Source: a virus
DNA length: 64,000 bases
Reading direction: 5' to 3' (one strand)
Virus record (IMG/VR): IMGVR_UViG_3300025137_003799
Location: 1-64,000 of that record
The position numbers and the translations under genes were made by a program. Shown piece by piece: positions 60,523 to 64,000 of the stretch (position 1 is its first letter; every line of letters starts with the position of its first letter). Below the pieces are notes generated by a model. It saw only the letters and a list, made by a program, of their open reading frames with translations, did not search any database and was not told the origin of the DNA.

Positions 60523-60565
60523 TTAATACAAAACTCCCATCTTGTCAACCGGAAAGGTAATTTTT

Positions 60566-61636
60566 ATGAATCCTATTAATGCTTGGAGTGAGTTCCAACC
60601 ACTGAAACGTGTGGTTTTAGGATCTCCGTTCCCACCAGAAACATTTGATTGGCACAAGGACGAACAAACTCGCAGAGTTATGCGACAGATCTTTGAAGAG
60701 ACAGCCGAGGACATTAATGTGCTACAGGATATTCTAGAGGCTAGAGGCGTAGAAGTTGTACGTCCTAAGAATATATTTACAATCACTGGTGAAGAACAAA
60801 TACTATTACCCTGGATGCATTGTGGCTTTCCTAACCATCCATTAATGCCACGTGATACTCTAATGCCATATGGCAATACAATCTTCGAGTGTTACACGGG
60901 TAGCGACAATAGGTATTTTGAGAACTTAGCATATTACGAACATTGTAGTCAATGGTTTCGTGACGGTGCTGATTGGGTTAGTATGCCAGGAGCTCTAGTA
61001 GAAAGTGGTAAGAAGTATGACTACTTTGTTGCTAATAACCGAATACTTTTTCATGCGGCTAATATGATTAAGTGTGGACGTCACGTTTTGTTTAGCCAAC
61101 CCTATGAGGGAGACAATAAACGTGGTAAGGGAACTGAACTGGGCCGTGAATGGATTCAACGTGAAATAAAGTTGCGATATCCAGATACACAATTTTTGGA
61201 CATTCCAGTCGGAGGACACATTGATGGTAAAATAGCTTTACTAAAACCTGGCGTACTAATGACCTGGAATAAAAACTGGGTACCAGACGAAATGAAAAAC
61301 TGGCACATCATTGAAGTAGATGATGATCATGACATGCCAGAGGATTTTGTTAATACTCGTAAGCAAAGATTCTATACAGACTATGTAGAAAAGTGGCTAA
61401 CGCATTGGGTAGGGTATGCAGATGAAAGTGTGTTTGACGTAAATTGTTTGACTTTAGACGAAAAACATGTTATAATGACTGGTAAGAACTCTGTCGTAGA
61501 ACGACAGTTAGAGAAGTTAGGTATAACAGTAATTCACTGGCGTTTCCGCCACCAATACTTCTGGGACGGTGGAATACATTGCTTAACAAGTGATGTACGA
61601 CGTGAAGGAGATTGTGAGGATTATATAAATGGATGA
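60566..61636 (+). CDS. Arginine amidinotransferase-like protein, copy 2
   Basis: ATG 60566 follows GGAAAGG. A 356-residue amidinotransferase relative: WSEFQPLKRVVLGSPFPPE, His218 and Asp220 in GGHIDGKI, Cys339 in GGIHCLTSD. Like the copy at 57537 it keeps the triad; the two differ widely in the middle, so they probably use different amines. The oxygenase-like genes lie between the two copies on the other strand. Confidence 0.88.
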   Translation: MNPINAWSEFQPLKRVVLGSPFPPETFDWHKDEQTRRVMRQIFEETAEDINVLQDILEARGVEVVRPKNIFTITGEEQILLPWMHCGFPNHPLMPRDTLMPYGNTIFECYTGSDNRYFENLAYYEHCSQWFRDGADWVSMPGALVESGKKYDYFVANNRILFHAANMIKCGRHVLFSQPYEGDNKRGKGTELGREWIQREIKLRYPDTQFLDIPVGGHIDGKIALLKPGVLMTWNKNWVPDEMKNWHIIEVDDDHDMPEDFVNTRKQRFYTDYVEKWLTHWVGYADESVFDVNCLTLDEKHVIMTGKNSVVERQLEKLGITVIHWRFRHQYFWDGGIHCLTSDVRREGDCEDYING

Positions 61637-61742
61637 AGTTATACTGTGGGAACACAGAAAGACATTGTTGAAGTGGATATGTATTAATAATTATTCACCT
61701 CGTCATGCATATTTAATTTTAATGGAGAAGGAACATGGGTGA
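61629..61742 (+). CDS. Possible tiny protein, 37 aa
   Basis: ATG 61629 overlaps the amidinotransferase end and its stop overlaps the next start. The 37 residues (MDEVILWEHRKTLLKWICIN, then NYSPRHAYL) have one Cys. Coupling on both sides favours translation. It could be a peptide substrate for the radical SAM enzymes, but that is speculation. Confidence 0.4.
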   Translation: MDEVILWEHRKTLLKWICINNYSPRHAYLILMEKEHG

Positions 61743-61962
61743 AGTATTAAACTTCAAACCTAAAGAAATAGTATATATACTAAACTTTGTGAGCCCACAT
61801 CCGATACGCATGAATAAGGATGGAAGTGAAAGAATTAGACTAACACTTAATCGCAAAGACTTTACTACTGGAATCGGACAAGCATGGGTTCCAGCAATTA
61901 ATAAACGTATGGCAAAAGAGAAACTGTCGGACATGATTGATGTCTTGGAGTGGCTTGATTGA
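61735..61962 (+). CDS. Small hypothetical protein, 75 aa
   Basis: ATG follows GGAGAAGGAAC. The protein, MGEVLNFKPKEIVYILNF, then RIRLTLNRKDFTTGIG and a final acidic helix LSDMIDVLEWLD, has a beta-then-helix form. It directly precedes, and overlaps by 4 bases, a radical SAM gene. It might be a small partner of that enzyme. Not recognised. Confidence 0.62.
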   Translation: MGEVLNFKPKEIVYILNFVSPHPIRMNKDGSERIRLTLNRKDFTTGIGQAWVPAINKRMAKEKLSDMIDVLEWLD

Positions 61963-63209
61963 CATATAGAAATAAGTTTCTAGATAATACAGCACTACCA
62001 ACTTGTTTAGCACCCTGGCACACACTAACGGTGAAGTGGGGAGGTAACGTTGTACCTGATATTATATATAAAAATAAGTTGGGTAATATAAACAAGCAAA
62101 CTCTACAAGAGATACTTGAAGGTGATGCTGCTCGCGAGCTACGAACTGCACATCGAAATAGACAGATTCCAGATGTATGCAAAGGGTGTGCATCAAAAGA
62201 AAAGTCCGGCAGATCAAGACGTATGTTCTTCTGGGATAAACTTGATTGGGACGTTAGAATCCGCAGTAAGAATTTACAAGTGGATGATGTGCCTGATATT
62301 CGTTATCTAGACTTTACAGTTTCAAATAAATGTAATTTAAAATGTATACATTGTAATCCTTTTGTGTCAACAGGCTGGACTAAAGATGGTAAAAAATTAA
62401 ATAAAGAAATGCCTGAGTATTGGGAGAAAACACAGATAGGTTTTCATGGAGCTGAAACAACCTTCATGGATAATTTGTTTGCTAATCCTGAATACTTCCG
62501 TAACCTACAATGGGTTGCACTACGTGGCGGTGAGCCACTTTATGATGAACGTTGTATAGAGATCCTACAATGGTTTGTTGATGCTGGTCTAAGTCATAAA
62601 ATTATGCTGGACATATCAACTAACGCAACAGTATTCAATGATAACTTCCGTATATTGTTTGCACAGTTTAAACATGTTGAACTAATGGTTAGTGTGGAAG
62701 CAACAGATGAATTATATAGTATAATTCGAGGTGACACACATACATGGACGGATCTATTACAAAACATAGAACAATTTTATGAGATAGAAAACTTGGAAAT
62801 GGTTTTTGCTGTCACAGTTATGATTACCAATGTATTTGATTTACCAAATGTTTGGAAGTGGTTCAATAAATACCATGCAACTCGAGCAAGTATAAGTATG
62901 AGTAACGTTGTGGTTAACCCTACATATCTAAATATAGCAAACATGCCAGACAATTTAAAACAACAAGCACTGGAGAAGATAAAAGAAATACCCAGTGAAG
63001 CTATCTGGCCTGAAGGCAGTTACCATGCAGAAGAATTTGAATATCAAACTGGCATTGATGATATTCGTAAAGGACTACAAAGTGCTACAGCAGACGACAA
63101 ACAATGGCAATACTTCCTAAAGTATACAGATGATTTAGATCGTTTAAGAAATACTGATACATTAAAATTAATAAAGGAGATACAAGATGTCAGACAAAAC
63201 AGTTACTAA
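61959..63209 (+). CDS. Twitch-type radical SAM protein with altered auxiliary site
   Basis: Start TTG at 61959, 8 bases after GGAG. A 416-residue enzyme with TCLAPWHTLTVKWGG at the N-terminus, VCKGCASKEKSGRSRR, cluster motif C125-NLK-C129-IH-C132 and ALRGGEPLYDER. The CC pair found in the other paralogues (for example RPCCNY) is replaced by VPDII, so the auxiliary cluster has lost ligands. It is followed by a small gene and a PLP aminotransferase-like gene. Confidence 0.85.
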   Translation: MTYRNKFLDNTALPTCLAPWHTLTVKWGGNVVPDIIYKNKLGNINKQTLQEILEGDAARELRTAHRNRQIPDVCKGCASKEKSGRSRRMFFWDKLDWDVRIRSKNLQVDDVPDIRYLDFTVSNKCNLKCIHCNPFVSTGWTKDGKKLNKEMPEYWEKTQIGFHGAETTFMDNLFANPEYFRNLQWVALRGGEPLYDERCIEILQWFVDAGLSHKIMLDISTNATVFNDNFRILFAQFKHVELMVSVEATDELYSIIRGDTHTWTDLLQNIEQFYEIENLEMVFAVTVMITNVFDLPNVWKWFNKYHATRASISMSNVVVNPTYLNIANMPDNLKQQALEKIKEIPSEAIWPEGSYHAEEFEYQTGIDDIRKGLQSATADDKQWQYFLKYTDDLDRLRNTDTLKLIKEIQDVRQNSY

Positions 63210-63381
63210 TCGTATGGCAGAATTAATGCAACCAATAGATCAACAAATTATGATGTGTGATGATAGAAATGATACACTAATGTTAGCATGTGCTATGTTG
63301 GAAAGATGCAAAACGATTCTAGATTACTCAATCGGTAAAGAAGGCCGTAGAGATATTATATCAGGAGCAAACGAAAGGTGA
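63187..63381 (+). CDS. Small hypothetical protein, 64 aa
   Basis: AAAGGAGATACAAG and ATG 63187 inside the radical SAM gene end. A helical protein with two Met-rich segments (MAELMQPIDQQIMMCDD) and a final helix CKTILDYSIG. It overlaps the next gene by 4 bases. Not recognised; the size would suit a carrier or regulator but nothing shows this. Confidence 0.6.
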   Translation: MSDKTVTNRMAELMQPIDQQIMMCDDRNDTLMLACAMLERCKTILDYSIGKEGRRDIISGANER

Positions 63382-64000
63382 ATCCAGACTTCCATAATCA
63401 TGGCAATAGTATATGGAACCAACCATTTATTGACCATTTAAATGAGAACTTTTGGCCCACAATAGATCCGGCACACTTGCCACAAGAAGCTGATAAATTT
63501 TTAGAACTATATCCAGAATGGATTTCATCAAGTAAATTAAATCAGTTCCGTGGAATGGAAGGCTTTGAACATCGGTTTGTGAGTCTGGGAGCAACACAGG
63601 GTTTGGACTGGTGGCATTACTGGTGCATGGCAAACGGATATCGTCTGCGTATGTACAGAGGAGAATATCCATATAATAGAGATGTATTATTGGAAGGACA
63701 ATGGACACATGATCGCTTTATTGGTGATCGTCCACTAGCAAAGGGAGATGCTGTTATAGTTAGTCTGCCCTTTAGTGGTTCAGGTCGCAAGCCTACTGAG
63801 TGGAAAAATTTAATTGCTACATGCAATGAGAATAATATTCCTGTATTTGTTGATTGTGCTTGGTTCGGAACATGTACAGATATTGAAGTTAAACTAAATC
63901 AAGATTGTATTAAAATGGTTGCATTTTCAACAACCAAAGGGTTGAGTTGTGGTAACTGGCGTGCAGGCATAGTCTTTAGTAGATTAAATGAAGGTAGTTT
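63378..64000 (+). CDS. PLP-dependent aminotransferase-like protein, 5' part
   Basis: Start GTG at 63378 with GGAG 10 bases upstream; the gene runs off the window. The 207 visible residues include GDAVIVSLPFSGSGRKPTEW, NIPVFVDCAWFG (the Asp that pairs with the PLP nitrogen) and VAFSTTKGLSCGNWRAGI, where SxxK would bind PLP and Arg the substrate carboxyl. This is a fold-type I pattern. Several family features lie beyond the window, so the reaction is unknown. Confidence 0.68.
   Translation, partial: MNPDFHNHGNSIWNQPFIDHLNENFWPTIDPAHLPQEADKFLELYPEWISSSKLNQFRGMEGFEHRFVSLGATQGLDWWHYWCMANGYRLRMYRGEYPYNRDVLLEGQWTHDRFIGDRPLAKGDAVIVSLPFSGSGRKPTEWKNLIATCNENNIPVFVDCAWFGTCTDIEVKLNQDCIKMVAFSTTKGLSCGNWRAGIVFSRLNEGS

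Noticed and set aside
74-61636. Saxitoxin-like biosynthetic cluster (carbamoyltransferase, amidinotransferases, oxygenases)
   Set aside because: The genes are spread over 60 kb in separate transcripts, no polyketide-type starter enzyme is present, and each family has many other roles.
1-64000. Bacterial chromosome rather than phage
   Set aside because: A T4-type clamp, T4-type late promoters, minute overlapping genes and the lack of any translation or ribosomal gene point to a phage; bacterial-type genes such as the cyclase are embedded in this context.

Overview
The window reads as part of the genome of a large T4-related marine bacteriophage (contractile-tailed myovirus type), probably infecting an AT-rich planktonic bacterium. 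The reasons are a T4 gp45-like sliding clamp (20077-20829), a T4 RNase H/flap-type exonuclease (31797-32789), dCMP deaminase and thymidine kinase, T4-type late promoters (TATAAATA and close variants) in front of many genes, very tight packing with 4-bp ATGA overlaps, and no gap longer than about 120 bases. No rRNA, tRNA, insertion sequence or CRISPR array was recognised, and no terminase, portal or capsid gene lies in the window. The host cannot be named from the sequence alone; phages of SAR11 and OM43 bacteria are known to carry csgGF genes, so that kind of host is plausible.

Layout. 1-3292: NodU-type carbamoyltransferase and small genes. 3351-9532: a curli-like locus (CsgF, CsgG, an opposed Fis-like regulator, two curlin-repeat proteins, a FecR-domain protein) followed by small membrane or exported proteins. 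9579-14258: nuclease, radical SAM enzyme, a full-length CHASE2 adenylate cyclase, and a reverse-strand block of two related membrane proteins and two related small proteins (holin candidates). 14312-19978: glycosyltransferase-, methyltransferase- and P-loop-like genes and a second radical SAM enzyme. 20077-40667: an early, replication and nucleotide region driven by sigma70-type promoters. It holds the clamp, a DNA/tRNA-guanine transglycosylase-like protein, QueD-like, FolE and QueE proteins, TK, RpiB, a short UDP-sugar dehydrogenase, MetK, exonuclease, HtrA protease, dCMP deaminase and a MoxR/metallopeptidase-VWA pair. 40734-44580: late-promoter genes that may be virion-linked. 44561-64000: tailoring-enzyme genes, namely a flavin halogenase, Fe/2OG-oxygenase-like paralogues, sulfotransferase-like P-loop paralogues, an SGNH hydrolase, a pentapeptide-repeat protein, five twitch-type radical SAM enzymes, a nucleosidase, two amidinotransferases and a PLP aminotransferase-like gene cut by the window end.

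How the genes may work together (inference). Nine radical SAM proteins, a SAM synthetase and an MTA/SAH-type nucleosidase embedded inside the radical SAM run look like a virus-borne supply-and-clean-up circuit for S-adenosylmethionine radical chemistry. Oxygenases, halogenase, amidinotransferases and carbamoyltransferase suggest that this chemistry decorates a peptide, glycan, nucleic acid or small molecule. FolE, QueD-like, QueE and the transglycosylase-like protein fit 7-deazaguanine modification of phage DNA. The curli-like genes could build an outer-membrane pore and export curlin-like proteins; the Fis-like and CHASE2-cyclase genes point to interference with host regulation.
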